NCBI GenBank assembly: GCA_017466365.1 | Contig: JAFTUG010000002.1 | Span: 1-64,000 of the forward strand | Direction: 5' to 3' | DNA: 64,000 nt | Source: Clostridia bacterium | GTDB taxonomy: Bacteria > Bacillota > Clostridia > Oscillospirales > Acutalibacteraceae | In this document: one piece after another, positions 1 through 7,318 of the stretch | Position numbering within the stretch: the stretch's first letter is position 1 | How the letters are laid out: the number at the start of each line of letters is the position of its first letter | Position numbers and translations under genes: made by a program | Notes under the pieces: generated by a model | What the model saw: only the letters and a program-made list of their open reading frames with translations | Databases searched by the model: none | Told to the model about the DNA's origin: nothing

Positions 1-1
1 C

Positions 2-376
2 GAAGAAATAAAGCGGCAGGAAACACTACGCAGACACCGTATTAAAAACCGTGAAAGATACAAGCAACTCAAAGAAGGAACCCGTGTTAAGGGACAGCTT
101 TTTGAAATAACTTGTAAATGCTGCGGAGAAACCTTTGAAACTACACGCTCATATGCATTGTTTTGCAATCCGAATTGCAGAGCAAAGTATTACCGGCAGG
201 AAGCCGCAAAAGAACGAAGCCGTGAAATTTCTTGCGAAAACTGCGGTGAAACATTTACTGCAACAAGGTCTAATGCAAAGTACTGCTGCGACGAGTGCCG
301 ATATGAAGGACATCTCAAAGGACAGCGGATACGAAATGAAGCCAGAAGAAACAAAGAAAAATCGAATAACGAATAA
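2..376 (+). CDS. Twin zinc-ribbon protein, 5' end outside window
   Basis: The reading frame is open from base 2 and ends at TAA 376, so the N-terminus lies before the window. The visible 124 residues are very basic and hold two copies of a Cys4 module with pattern C-x2-C-x13-C-x3-C (CKCCGETF...CNPNC and CENCGETF...CCDEC). Each copy carries the same GETFxxTRS core, so the module is duplicated. Such treble-clef or zinc-ribbon pairs usually bind nucleic acid. Position upstream of parM suggests a plasmid-type accessory or replication-associated protein of the mobile element. I do not recognise the family. An internal TTG at 158 is an unlikely start because it would cut the first zinc module. Confidence 0.6.
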   Translation, partial: EEIKRQETLRRHRIKNRERYKQLKEGTRVKGQLFEITCKCCGETFETTRSYALFCNPNCRAKYYRQEAAKERSREISCENCGETFTATRSNAKYCCDECRYEGHLKGQRIRNEARRNKEKSNNE

Positions 377-387
377 TAATTATCACA

Positions 388-418
388 GCGAGCCGACACG
401 ATTTCGGCTCGCTTTTTT
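388..418 (+). terminator. Intrinsic terminator after zinc-ribbon gene
   Basis: Perfect 9-bp stem GCGAGCCGA/TCGGCTCGC with a 7-nt loop, followed by six T. It lies 12 bases after the stop at 376 and before the parM ribosome site, so parM is probably transcribed separately. Confidence 0.85.
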
Positions 419-454
419 ATGTCAAAATTTTAATTAAGGAAGGAAATTTAAATT

Positions 455-1384
455 ATGAATTTATCAACAAATGAAATTACAGTAATAGGAATCGACCACG
501 GATACGGAAACATCAAAACGGCACACAGTTGTTTCAAAACGGGAGTTGCGGTTTATGACAAAGAACCGACCTTCAAAAATAATCTGTTAATCTATGACGG
601 CAAATACTATATCATCGGTGAAGAACATAAGGAATTCAAATCCGACAAGATGGCGGATGAAGATTATTATGTTCTGACACTTGCCGCTATTGCAAGAGAA
701 CTGATTGTTCGGAACAAAACCGTTGCAACGGTTCACATTGCGGCAGGTTTACCTCTGACTTGGGTCGGAGAGCAAAAAGAAGCGTTCAAGAAATATCTTC
801 TTCAAAACAAATTTGCGGATTTCAGTTTTCGCAATGTTGACTACCACATTGATTTTGCAGGTGCGGACATATTCCCTCAAGGCTTTGCTGCTGTTTCCGA
901 CAAGCTCCATTGCTTCAAAGGAACAAATATGCTTGCGGATATAGGCAACGGCACAATGAACGTTATGTATATCAATGAGTGTCAGCCGACAGAGAAAAAG
1001 TGTTTCACAGAGAAATACGGAACAAATCAATGCTCTCTTGCAATCAGAGAAAACATTATGAGACAATTCGGTGTCAGGTTGGATGATGCCGTTATTGAAA
1101 GAGTGTTGAGAACAGGAACGGCAGACATCGCTGAAAAATATTTGTCTGCAATCCGAAGTACAGCCGAAGAATATGCACAGGGTATTTTCAGAATACTCCG
1201 TGAACACGAATACGATCCCGAACTTATGAGGCTGTTTGTTGTCGGTGGCGGCGGGTGCATCATCAAGAACTTTACCGATTACGATAAAAACCGAGTGATA
1301 ATCAACGATGACATCTGTGCAACCGCAAAGGGATATGAGCAGTTATCTATAAAAAAACTTCGCAGAAGCGGTGATGCTTTATGA
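455..1384 (+). CDS. parM: ParM/StbA-like actin ATPase
   Basis: A 309-residue actin-fold ATPase of the plasmid-segregation ParM/Alp type. Visible motifs are phosphate-1 near the N-terminus (IGIDHGYGNIK), phosphate-2 (ADIGNGTMNV, about residues 158-167) and the adenosine motif (VVGGGGCIIKNF, about 264-275). Members of this family polymerise to push plasmid copies apart. In Clostridia they are also common in integrative mobilizable elements next to MobA/MobL relaxases, as here. AGGAAGG lies about ten bases before the ATG. The stop overlaps the next start by four bases (ATGA), which indicates translational coupling with a ParR-like partner. Confidence 0.88.
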   Translation: MNLSTNEITVIGIDHGYGNIKTAHSCFKTGVAVYDKEPTFKNNLLIYDGKYYIIGEEHKEFKSDKMADEDYYVLTLAAIARELIVRNKTVATVHIAAGLPLTWVGEQKEAFKKYLLQNKFADFSFRNVDYHIDFAGADIFPQGFAAVSDKLHCFKGTNMLADIGNGTMNVMYINECQPTEKKCFTEKYGTNQCSLAIRENIMRQFGVRLDDAVIERVLRTGTADIAEKYLSAIRSTAEEYAQGIFRILREHEYDPELMRLFVVGGGGCIIKNFTDYDKNRVIINDDICATAKGYEQLSIKKLRRSGDAL

Positions 1385-1758
1385 AGAAAACAGTAAGCAC
1401 CAATATACGGTTTAACCTAAAAAACGAGGCAGACAGAAAGGCTTGGGAGTATCTTCAAAGTATGGACAGAAAGAAATACAAATCATACAGCAAAGCTGTT
1501 ATCTGTGCGTTATGCGAATATTTCGAGAGAGAACAGAAATTATCCAACGACCCCTATCTTGAAACCCGTGAAAAAGAAGATGCTTTTTTGAACAGGATAT
1601 TGCAAACGATAGAAACGGGATTATGCAAAAATTCTTCTTCAGCATCACTCGGCAGTCTTATTCAGTTGTTACAGCAACCGCAAACAAAAACAGAACAAGA
1701 AGAAAAATCCGAATCTTCGGTAAGCGATGCGGCATTGGATTTTGCCGACAGCTTTTGA
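1381..1758 (+). CDS. Probable ParR-like partner of ParM
   Basis: A 125-residue protein translationally coupled to parM by a 4-bp overlap. The N-terminal half (KKTVSTNIRFNLKNEAD...) has the beta strand then two-helix pattern of a ribbon-helix-helix DNA-binding domain. The C-terminal half is Gln/Ser/Glu-rich and low complexity. In type II partition systems the second gene encodes the centromere-binding adaptor that caps the ParM filament. Position and fold impression support that role, but sequence similarity to a named ParR cannot be verified here. It could instead be a regulator of the operon. Confidence 0.6.
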   Translation: MKKTVSTNIRFNLKNEADRKAWEYLQSMDRKKYKSYSKAVICALCEYFEREQKLSNDPYLETREKEDAFLNRILQTIETGLCKNSSSASLGSLIQLLQQPQTKTEQEEKSESSVSDAALDFADSF

Positions 1759-1803
1759 TACCGATACGACCCGAAAATGATAGCGAAAAATTTATTATGA
1801 TAC

Positions 1804-1834
1804 CAAAACAGGCAGTATCCGCTGCTGTTTTCTC
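1804..1834 (+). terminator. Possible weak terminator after parMR
   Basis: AAAACAG-g-CAG pairs with CTGCTGTTTT (10 bp with one bulged G), followed by a short T-rich stretch. The rest of the 183-bp gap up to 1941 shows only a second weak hairpin near 1858 and the ribosome site of the next gene. Confidence 0.4.
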
Positions 1835-1941
1835 CCACTACAAAGAGAAAAACATAAAGCGGTACTGCTTTTATACTTTTCCGATATCAAAATCGATACA
1901 GTTGATACCAAACAATCAAATTTTAGTATTAAGGAGTAGAA

Positions 1942-2139
1942 ATGAACGAAAACGAGAAAAAACTGTTGCAGGCAAAGCACAGACTTGAAGAAGCACAGGC
2001 AAGAGACAGAGTAAAGGAACGCAAAGCACGAACACGAAGGCTTATTCAGGAAGGTGCGATTCTCGAAAAGGCTTTTCCTCAGTCGGCTTCAATGAGCCTT
2101 GATGAGTTGGAGAGCTATCTGTGCAACATATTAAAATAA
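1942..2139 (+). CDS. TraD/DUF3847-type relaxosome accessory protein
   Basis: A 65-residue, highly charged helical protein. It starts with a coiled-coil-like stretch, followed by the family hallmark basic patch KERKARTRRLIQEGAILE and a short C-terminal helix. Small proteins of this TraD/DUF3847 type are encoded directly upstream of MobA/MobL relaxases and are thought to assist relaxosome assembly at oriT. The gene is preceded by AAGGAG eight bases before its ATG. The oriT and relaxase follow immediately, which fits that role. Family assignment rests on the basic motif and context. Confidence 0.7.
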   Translation: MNENEKKLLQAKHRLEEAQARDRVKERKARTRRLIQEGAILEKAFPQSASMSLDELESYLCNILK

Positions 2140-2193
2140 ATATAACCTTCAGAGCGTTTCGGGAAACCGGGACGCTCATTCTTTTTATCCCGA

Positions 2194-2234
2194 AGGGCGC
2201 ACTTACTCACCACTTGCCGAACGGCAAGCGGTGG
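2194..2234 (-). other. oriT: oriT of MobQ type
   Basis: Read on the minus strand, this stretch gives an inverted repeat (CTTGCCG-AA-CGGCAAG, extended by CACC/GGTG outside one mismatch) followed by TAAGTGCGCCCT (2205 to 2194). That 12-mer matches the known nic-region core of RSF1010/R1162 and of pIP501/pGO1-type plasmids, where the relaxase cuts just after TAAGTGCG. The repeat-then-nic geometry and the location between the TraD-like gene and the MobQ relaxase agree with known oriTs. The remaining gap sequence (2140-2193 and 2235-2461) shows no gene. Confidence 0.85.
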
Positions 2235-2461
2235 TCGTGCGCTCTTGCAGAGGGCTCGGAGAATATCTTTAACAGACATTCTCCGTACAGTCGGCATAAA
2301 CACTTTTTGTGTTCTGTTGCTTACTCAATCCGGCATATTTCATCTGCCTGCCGACTGTAAGCAAAAACTTGTCACCGACAACTTTTTGCATTTTGCGGAC
2401 AGTTATTCTGTCCGTTTTCTTTTTGCGAAAAGAAACAAAACAGAGAGGATGATGATATTTA

Positions 2462-4135
2462 TTGGCAATATACCACCTTGAAGCAAAGGTAATAAGCAGA
2501 GGTGCGGGGCGAAGTGCGGTTGCTGCTTCGGCATATATGAGCTGTTCTCAGATACTCAACGAGTATGACGGCATCAATCACGATTACACACGAAAACAAG
2601 GTTTAGTGTGGCAGCAGGTATTTCTCCCCGAATATGCACCGAGAGAATGGCTTGACAGAGGCGTTCTTTGGAATGCGGTAGAAGAAACCGAAAAAACAAA
2701 AGACAGCCGACTTACCCGTGAGTTTGTTGTTGCACTTCCCGTTGAGCTTGACAAAAACGGTTGGCAAAAGATACTGACGGAATTTATCCGGCAGAATTTT
2801 GTTGCAGACGGAATGTGTGCCGATGTTGCAATCCACAACACAGACGGACACAATCCCCACGCACATATTATGCTGACAGTCAGACCGCTTAACAAAAACG
2901 GAACATGGCAGCACAAAACCGAGAAAGAATATCTCTGCATACGAAACGGAGAAGAAAAAGGCTTTACTTCATCCGAATATGCAAAAGCAGTTACGGACGG
3001 TTGGGAGAAACAGTATCCGTATATGGTAAACGGCAAAAAGAAATACCTTCCGCCGTCACAAGCGGAAGGTTATGAAAGAGCATCAAAATATCCCAAAAGT
3101 ACAAAGTACGGCAGACAGAATCCCATCTCCGAGCGATGGAACAGCGATGAGCAGTTAATATTATGGCGTAAAGCGTGGGCAAACGAAGTAAACAAATATC
3201 TTGAACCCGAAAACCATATTGATTCCCGCAGTCATTCCGAAAGAGGTCTTGATGAACAGCCTACCGTTCACGAGGGAGTAATTGCGAGAAGGCTTGAAGA
3301 AAAGGGCATAATTTCCGAAAGGTGCGAACTTAACAGACAGATAAAAGCTGACAACCGATTATTGAGAACTCTCAAATCCGAATTTGCAAAATTAAAGAAA
3401 GCTGTTGCAAACACACTTCCCGCTGTTGCAGAAGCATTGGAAAGCATACGAATGAATCTCATTGTTTTACGCTACAAGATTCTTTCGGGATTTGTTGAGC
3501 ATAACGAGATAATACGAACATTAAGAAGCATAACTCCCGAACTTGAAAGCTACAAGGACATTGTTGACGAAATCAAGAAAAAGTCAACCGAGCGAAAAGC
3601 CTTGATTAAAGAAAAGCAATCTATTCCCGTAATTATGATTTTAAAGCACCGGGAATTTGCAAAGAGAATATCCGAACTTACCGAAGAGCTTGAAGAACTG
3701 CAAAACGAAAAGAAAATCATATTAAACAACCTTTATTGCACCGAAACATATACCATTGAGAATGTAAAGTTTTATGTTGCTGCTTTGGAAAAGAAACTGG
3801 ATGTTATTTCAAAGCAGGAACAAAAATATTCGGATGAAATTGAAAAGGCTGTTGCGGAGTACAAAGAAATGAAAGAAAGAGCAACCGACTTTGACCCCAC
3901 CGAGCTTCGTGAAGAACAGCTTAAACTTCGCTACGATAAAGAAGTACAAAGCAGTCAGATTATCCGCAGTAACGGAAAAGAGCTTGTCACTTCAAGATTT
4001 AACTACAGCATCCGTGATGTCAATTATTTCCTCGGAGAGAAGAATGATTCCCGTTCCGTATCACAAAAGCTGTCACAGCACAAATCCACTCCGAGCCAAA
4101 AGAAAAACATCAAACACGGCAGAGAGGAAAGATAA
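2462..4135 (+). CDS. MobA/MobL (MobQ) relaxase
   Basis: A 557-residue relaxase starting at TTG 2462, chosen because the protein then begins MAIYHLEAKVISRGAGRSAV, the canonical MobA/MobL N-terminus. The probable catalytic Tyr is Y25 (AASAYMS). The metal-binding motif is HNPHAH at 130-135, and REFVVALP near 86 is the conserved second motif. Residues 1-250 form the nickase. The region from about 290 to 470 is long charged coiled coil, and no helicase or primase domain is seen. Relaxases nick oriT and lead one strand into a recipient using another element's type IV secretion machine, so this element is mobilizable rather than self-transmissible as far as seen. Confidence 0.92.
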   Translation: MAIYHLEAKVISRGAGRSAVAASAYMSCSQILNEYDGINHDYTRKQGLVWQQVFLPEYAPREWLDRGVLWNAVEETEKTKDSRLTREFVVALPVELDKNGWQKILTEFIRQNFVADGMCADVAIHNTDGHNPHAHIMLTVRPLNKNGTWQHKTEKEYLCIRNGEEKGFTSSEYAKAVTDGWEKQYPYMVNGKKKYLPPSQAEGYERASKYPKSTKYGRQNPISERWNSDEQLILWRKAWANEVNKYLEPENHIDSRSHSERGLDEQPTVHEGVIARRLEEKGIISERCELNRQIKADNRLLRTLKSEFAKLKKAVANTLPAVAEALESIRMNLIVLRYKILSGFVEHNEIIRTLRSITPELESYKDIVDEIKKKSTERKALIKEKQSIPVIMILKHREFAKRISELTEELEELQNEKKIILNNLYCTETYTIENVKFYVAALEKKLDVISKQEQKYSDEIEKAVAEYKEMKERATDFDPTELREEQLKLRYDKEVQSSQIIRSNGKELVTSRFNYSIRDVNYFLGEKNDSRSVSQKLSQHKSTPSQKKNIKHGREER

Positions 4136-4174
4136 TTCCAGTAACAATTTCTATTAACAGAAAAATTCACACTA

Positions 4175-4215
4175 ACGGTCACAATCATCACCCGAGAAGA
4201 TTGTGACCGTTTTTT
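4175..4215 (+). terminator. Intrinsic terminator after relaxase
   Basis: Perfect 12-bp stem ACGGTCACAATC/GATTGTGACCGT with a 12-nt loop, followed by T6. It closes the mobilization operon and separates it from the cargo. Confidence 0.9.
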
Positions 4216-4306
4216 GCGTTTTAGCTTATTTTTTATATTAAAACCTAACGATTATGCATCCTAAAACCGCAATGTTGCTTAATAGGTAGAAAAAGCAATA
4301 TTGTTG

Positions 4307-4315
4307 TGGTATAAT
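4307..4315 (+). promoter_or_regulatory. Extended -10 promoter for sigma gene
   Basis: TGG-TATAAT is a perfect extended -10 hexamer with no good -35 box. It is the only convincing promoter between the terminator at 4215 and the sigma gene at 4553, leaving a leader of about 230 nt. Within that leader GTAAC (4377) and TATATA (4404) resemble a poorer copy of the element described at 5132-5162. Confidence 0.45.
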
Positions 4316-4552
4316 TAATTAATTTGATAATATCCGTTTTAAATATGAATTTTTTGTAAATTCTCGAAAATCCAGCGTAACATTTGCCGATTTTCGTCAT
4401 ATGTATATATGGGGATTTTTCGGCATTTGCGTTCCACAAAATTTTTTGTTGAATTTTGTACTGAAAAGTTAGTTCTCATGCGTTGTATATATTGGGAGAG
4501 TGTGCTCAAAAACAACATTCTCTTATATGCTTGGAAAAGGAGTATCATAACA

Positions 4553-5086
4553 TTGGATGTGAATGAAAGAGAAAAAAGTATGCAGTTAGCGGATAAGCTG
4601 TGGCGAGAATACGAGCCGTACATTCGCAAACTGTGTAATTACAAACTGAACAGACACAAAGAATATATTGATGATTGTGTTCAAGATGTATTTGCAGCTT
4701 TGGTTGAAGCGATACATAAAGGAATAAAAATAGAATACCCGAAAACTTGGCTAACTACGGTTACGAATAATATGATTAAGGATATTTACGAACAAGCCAG
4801 TCATAATGATAAAATATTACCGTTTGACGAAAAACACATTGATGTTCGATTACAAAATTCAATAGATTATGAAGAACTATCCGAGCAGGACATTGATAAA
4901 TATTTGTCACAAATAATTGATTATCTGACGGAATATGAAAGAAAGTTATTTCAAGATTTTTATTTGAATCATAGAAAACAGAGTGAACTTGCAAAAGAGC
5001 TAGGTATTACCGAAAATTTGGTTCAGCAACAAGTTTTTAGATTAAAACGAAAGATTATTAAATTTATAAATCAACTTTTTGACTGA
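4553..5086 (+). CDS. ECF-type RNA polymerase sigma factor
   Basis: A sigma-70 family protein of 177 residues. The frame stays open upstream to 4409, but AAAAGGAG at 4535-4542 sits 11 bases before TTG 4553, and the conserved part begins just after it, so I use that start. Region 2 spans about residues 18-80 (YEPYIRKLCNY ... IDDCVQDVFAAL ... TWLTTVTNNMIKD). Region 4, a helix-turn-helix, spans about 128-172 (SELAKELGITENLVQQQVFR). No region 3 is seen, as in ECF or group IV sigmas. A membrane-anchored probable anti-sigma follows 91 bp downstream. It probably controls the cargo operons. GTG 4559 is an alternative start. Confidence 0.85.
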   Translation: MDVNEREKSMQLADKLWREYEPYIRKLCNYKLNRHKEYIDDCVQDVFAALVEAIHKGIKIEYPKTWLTTVTNNMIKDIYEQASHNDKILPFDEKHIDVRLQNSIDYEELSEQDIDKYLSQIIDYLTEYERKLFQDFYLNHRKQSELAKELGITENLVQQQVFRLKRKIIKFINQLFD

Positions 5087-5131
5087 CAAAATATACAACA
5101 TGTTTATAAAAAACTTTGTTGAATGTGACAG

Positions 5132-5162
5132 TGTAATTTTTGATTGATTTTAAGACTATATA
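5132..5162 (+). promoter_or_regulatory. Candidate ECF-sigma promoter A
   Basis: TGTAATTTTT-GAT-(tg)-ATTTTAA-GACTATATA lies 15 bases before the anti-sigma start and is almost repeated at 6600-6631. The shared blocks are TGTAATTTTT, ATTTTAA and GACTATATA with 19-20 bases between TGTAAT and TATATA. There is no normal TTGACA/TATAAT pair. A two-box element shared only by operons next to an ECF sigma is best read as that sigma's promoter, by inference. Confidence 0.6.
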
Positions 5163-5177
5163 AATGAGGGATAAAAA

Positions 5178-5972
5178 ATGATAAAAAGCTCAGATATATT
5201 GCGTTTTATAAATGACAAGTCTATTGATTTGCCCAGAGAAGAACTTGAACGCATAATTGAAGAAGAATTAAATAAGCCCGAAAACGAAATGGATGCAGAT
5301 TTGATTGAATATTGTCTTGATGCTCTTAACGAGATTGAAAGCAATAGCACAGTTGAAATCAAAGCAGAAAGGACAAGTGATTCACCAAAAGATAATATAA
5401 TTACGAAACCTTTTAAAAAGATTTTTGTAGTAGCAGCAGCGGTAGCTATACTCGCAATCGGTTCTCTTTCTGTTTTTGCAGCAGTTTCTGATGTAAGCAT
5501 TCTTGATGGATTAGTCGAACTCTATAACAAATATATTGTTGTCAGGTTCGATAAGAGTGATGATAATGCAGATGATTATGAATTGCTTGGTACAGAACTT
5601 GCAGAAGAATTAAAAGAGAACGGTATTTATCCTATTCTTTTGCCGGAAGCTTTGTTAAGCGATGAATCACAAATAACTGAAATTGAATATCAGCACGGAG
5701 ATGTTCATACTTCTGCAAACATTAGTTTTGTCTATGATAAGGAAAAAGGCTTTGTTTCAATTGATAAATATGATCCAATTGTTGAGAGTGGAGAATCAGA
5801 GTATCCCAATGCCAAATATGAAACAACAATTGATGTCAACGGAATTCGAGTTCATATTTTTGAACAAAACAGAAAAGGAACAATAACATTCAAAGACGGG
5901 CAAACAGAATATACAATTATTTCGTCTATGAATGTTGAACAGGCAATTGAATTTGCTAAAACAATCAAATAG
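5178..5972 (+). CDS. Membrane anti-sigma factor, DUF4367-like
   Basis: A 264-residue protein with a charged cytoplasmic N-terminus (about 1-80), one transmembrane helix (about 82-103, KIFVVAAAVAILAIGSLSVF) and an extracytoplasmic domain. The C-terminal end (GIRVHIFEQNRKGTITF ... AIEFAKTIK) has the look of DUF4367, common in Firmicute anti-sigma factors. It follows the ECF sigma gene in the same direction, the usual order of a sigma/anti-sigma pair. The N-terminal part would hold the sigma and the outer domain would sense a signal. No zinc-binding HxxxCxxC motif is present, so it is not a ZAS-type anti-sigma. Confidence 0.75.
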   Translation: MIKSSDILRFINDKSIDLPREELERIIEEELNKPENEMDADLIEYCLDALNEIESNSTVEIKAERTSDSPKDNIITKPFKKIFVVAAAVAILAIGSLSVFAAVSDVSILDGLVELYNKYIVVRFDKSDDNADDYELLGTELAEELKENGIYPILLPEALLSDESQITEIEYQHGDVHTSANISFVYDKEKGFVSIDKYDPIVESGESEYPNAKYETTIDVNGIRVHIFEQNRKGTITFKDGQTEYTIISSMNVEQAIEFAKTIK

Positions 5973-5975
5973 GAG

Positions 5976-6494
5976 ATGATTAATTTGAAAAAATTTATTT
6001 GTGTCATTTGTTCATTTATATTAATATTCTCTTTGTTTAATCTTTCTGTGTTTGCTACAGAAGCAAAGAACGAGGATTATTATGAGGTTATTTTATCGAA
6101 TGAAACAATAATTGAAGAATCAGAAGGTATCTATAACACAAATGCCAACGCAAGAGCGACAGGCTTAATAAATCAGAAAACACTCAGGCTTTCAAAAACA
6201 AGTTCGCAATTAATCATAACTGCATCAACAAAAGGTTCTGATGAAGTTGATAAATGCGGCTTCACTTATATAAAATTACAGAGACTTGTTAATGGTAGTT
6301 GGACTGATTATTCAACATATTGTTATTCGGGTTTATACTCTGATTCAACAACATATTCATTTTCAAAAACTATCACACCACCTTCGGGTTATTCATATCG
6401 TGTAATCGCTGAACATTATGCAGCAAAAAAGACACTTCTTATTTTCACATCGGAAGAAACGAGTTATAACGAAACATCGTCTTTAAGCTTTTAA
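5976..6494 (+). CDS. Secreted DUF6147-like protein
   Basis: A 172-residue protein with a clear signal peptide (KKFICVICSFILIFSLF ... VFA, cleavage near residue 28). The mature part reads ATGLINQKTLRLSKTSSQL, then KCGFTYIKLQR, then a Ser/Tyr/Thr-rich segment and a GYSYRVIAEHYAAKK segment. This pattern matches the small secreted DUF6147 family often found next to ECF sigma/anti-sigma pairs in Clostridia. Function is unknown; a beta-sandwich surface protein is likely. Three bases separate it from the anti-sigma stop, so the two are co-transcribed and it may be a target or signal partner of that anti-sigma. Confidence 0.7.
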   Translation: MINLKKFICVICSFILIFSLFNLSVFATEAKNEDYYEVILSNETIIEESEGIYNTNANARATGLINQKTLRLSKTSSQLIITASTKGSDEVDKCGFTYIKLQRLVNGSWTDYSTYCYSGLYSDSTTYSFSKTITPPSGYSYRVIAEHYAAKKTLLIFTSEETSYNETSSLSF

Positions 6495-6515
6495 TTTCAA
6501 AACTGAATAATTTTC

Positions 6516-6550
6516 AAAAGCAGCTGATTGTTCAGCTGCTTTTGTTGTTT
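6516..6550 (+). terminator. Intrinsic terminator of anti-sigma operon
   Basis: Perfect 12-bp stem AAAAGCAGCTGA/TCAGCTGCTTTT with loop TTGT and a T-rich tail. It ends the operon that starts at promoter A, so the next operon needs its own promoter. Confidence 0.9.
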
Positions 6551-6599
6551 TATGGATAAATTGCACAAAAACATCAACAAACTTTTGTAAATGATTTTT

Positions 6600-6631
6600 T
6601 GTAATTTTTTATCATTTTAAAGGACTATATA
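6600..6631 (+). promoter_or_regulatory. Candidate ECF-sigma promoter B
   Basis: TGTAATTTTT-TATC-ATTTTAA-AGGACTATATA is the second copy of the element at 5132-5162. The bases before it are also alike (AACTTTTGTAAATG against AACTTTGTTGAATG). It sits just after the terminator at 6516-6550 and would drive the secreted-protein/ABC operon with a leader of roughly 180 nt. Confidence 0.6.
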
Positions 6632-6654
6632 GGTGTAGGGGGAATAAAAAGTTT

Positions 6655-6690
6655 AAGGTTCCAAGAATAATTTGAACCTTATTTTACTTT
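6655..6690 (+). promoter_or_regulatory. Leader hairpin, possible attenuator
   Basis: AAGGTTC (6655-6661) pairs with GAACCTT (6674-6680), followed by the T-rich ATTTTACTTT. It lies in the leader of the 6816 gene, about 25 bases after promoter B, and might end some transcripts early. The rest of the leader (6691-6815) shows TATACT at 6713 without a -35 box and nothing else I can name. Confidence 0.35.
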
Positions 6691-6815
6691 ATACCCGACT
6701 CAATATTTTCTTTATACTTTTAGTGCACATAGAGTTAAAAGAAATTTTTATGAAAGTGGTGAGTCCAATGGTTTAGTAAAATTAGTTTATATAAAATTTA
6801 AAAGGAGACTTTATT

Positions 6816-7241
6816 ATGAAGTATAGTAAAAAATTAATAGCACTCGTTTTGTCAATTATAACGGTTATGTCAATATTTGCCATTCAGGCAAGTGCTATCA
6901 AATCTGTAAATCTTTATTCCACACAAGATGCCAGTTACTCGGGAAGCGAAAGTGGTCTTCAGGCATATATAGATGATGATACTTTCAACAATCCCGGTTC
7001 ATCTCAGAGAATGAGAGCGCAGTTTGAATACAAAGCAAATATTTTTAATTGGGTGAGCGACGAGAGACTTTTTATTCCTGCAGGTAAATGTGTGTCTGAA
7101 TCGGTAGCTAGTGACTATAAATACAATCCTATTTTTAAGTCATCTCGATTTAACAATTCTACAACTTTCAGATTGGCATTAAGTCCCGAGTCACAGACCC
7201 AAAAAGGCGTAAGTGGTTCTGGTGTAATGTACATCGGCTAA
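6816..7241 (+). CDS. Small secreted protein, cargo operon leader gene
   Basis: A 141-residue protein with a typical signal peptide (KKLIALVLSIITVMSIFA, cut near AIQASA, about residue 27). The mature part of about 114 residues is rich in Ser, Asn, Tyr and Phe, has a single Cys, and ends in GVSGSGVMYIG. AAAGGAGAC precedes the ATG. It is the first gene of an operon with an ABC-2 permease, an ATPase and a second permease. This order is reminiscent of secreted bacteriocin-like proteins with dedicated membrane partners (lactococcin-972 type), but I see no clear similarity to that family. It could also be a surface protein whose release the ABC proteins handle. Function unknown. Confidence 0.7.
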   Translation: MKYSKKLIALVLSIITVMSIFAIQASAIKSVNLYSTQDASYSGSESGLQAYIDDDTFNNPGSSQRMRAQFEYKANIFNWVSDERLFIPAGKCVSESVASDYKYNPIFKSSRFNNSTTFRLALSPESQTQKGVSGSGVMYIG

Positions 7242-7245
7242 AAGA

Positions 7246-7284
7246 AAGGAGTGGCATATGAATCTTGATTCTATGTCACTCCTT
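7246..7284 (+). promoter_or_regulatory. Intra-operon hairpin after secreted-protein gene
   Basis: AAGGAGTGGCATA (7246-7258) pairs with TATGTCACTCCTT (7272-7284): 13 bp with one G-T pair and a 13-base loop. No long T-tract follows. It sits between a small secreted-protein gene and its transporter genes, where a partial terminator or RNase barrier would make far more of the first product. Confidence 0.6.
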
Positions 7285-7318
7285 TGGTCTTATTATGGAT
7301 ATGAAGGAAGGTAAAAAA

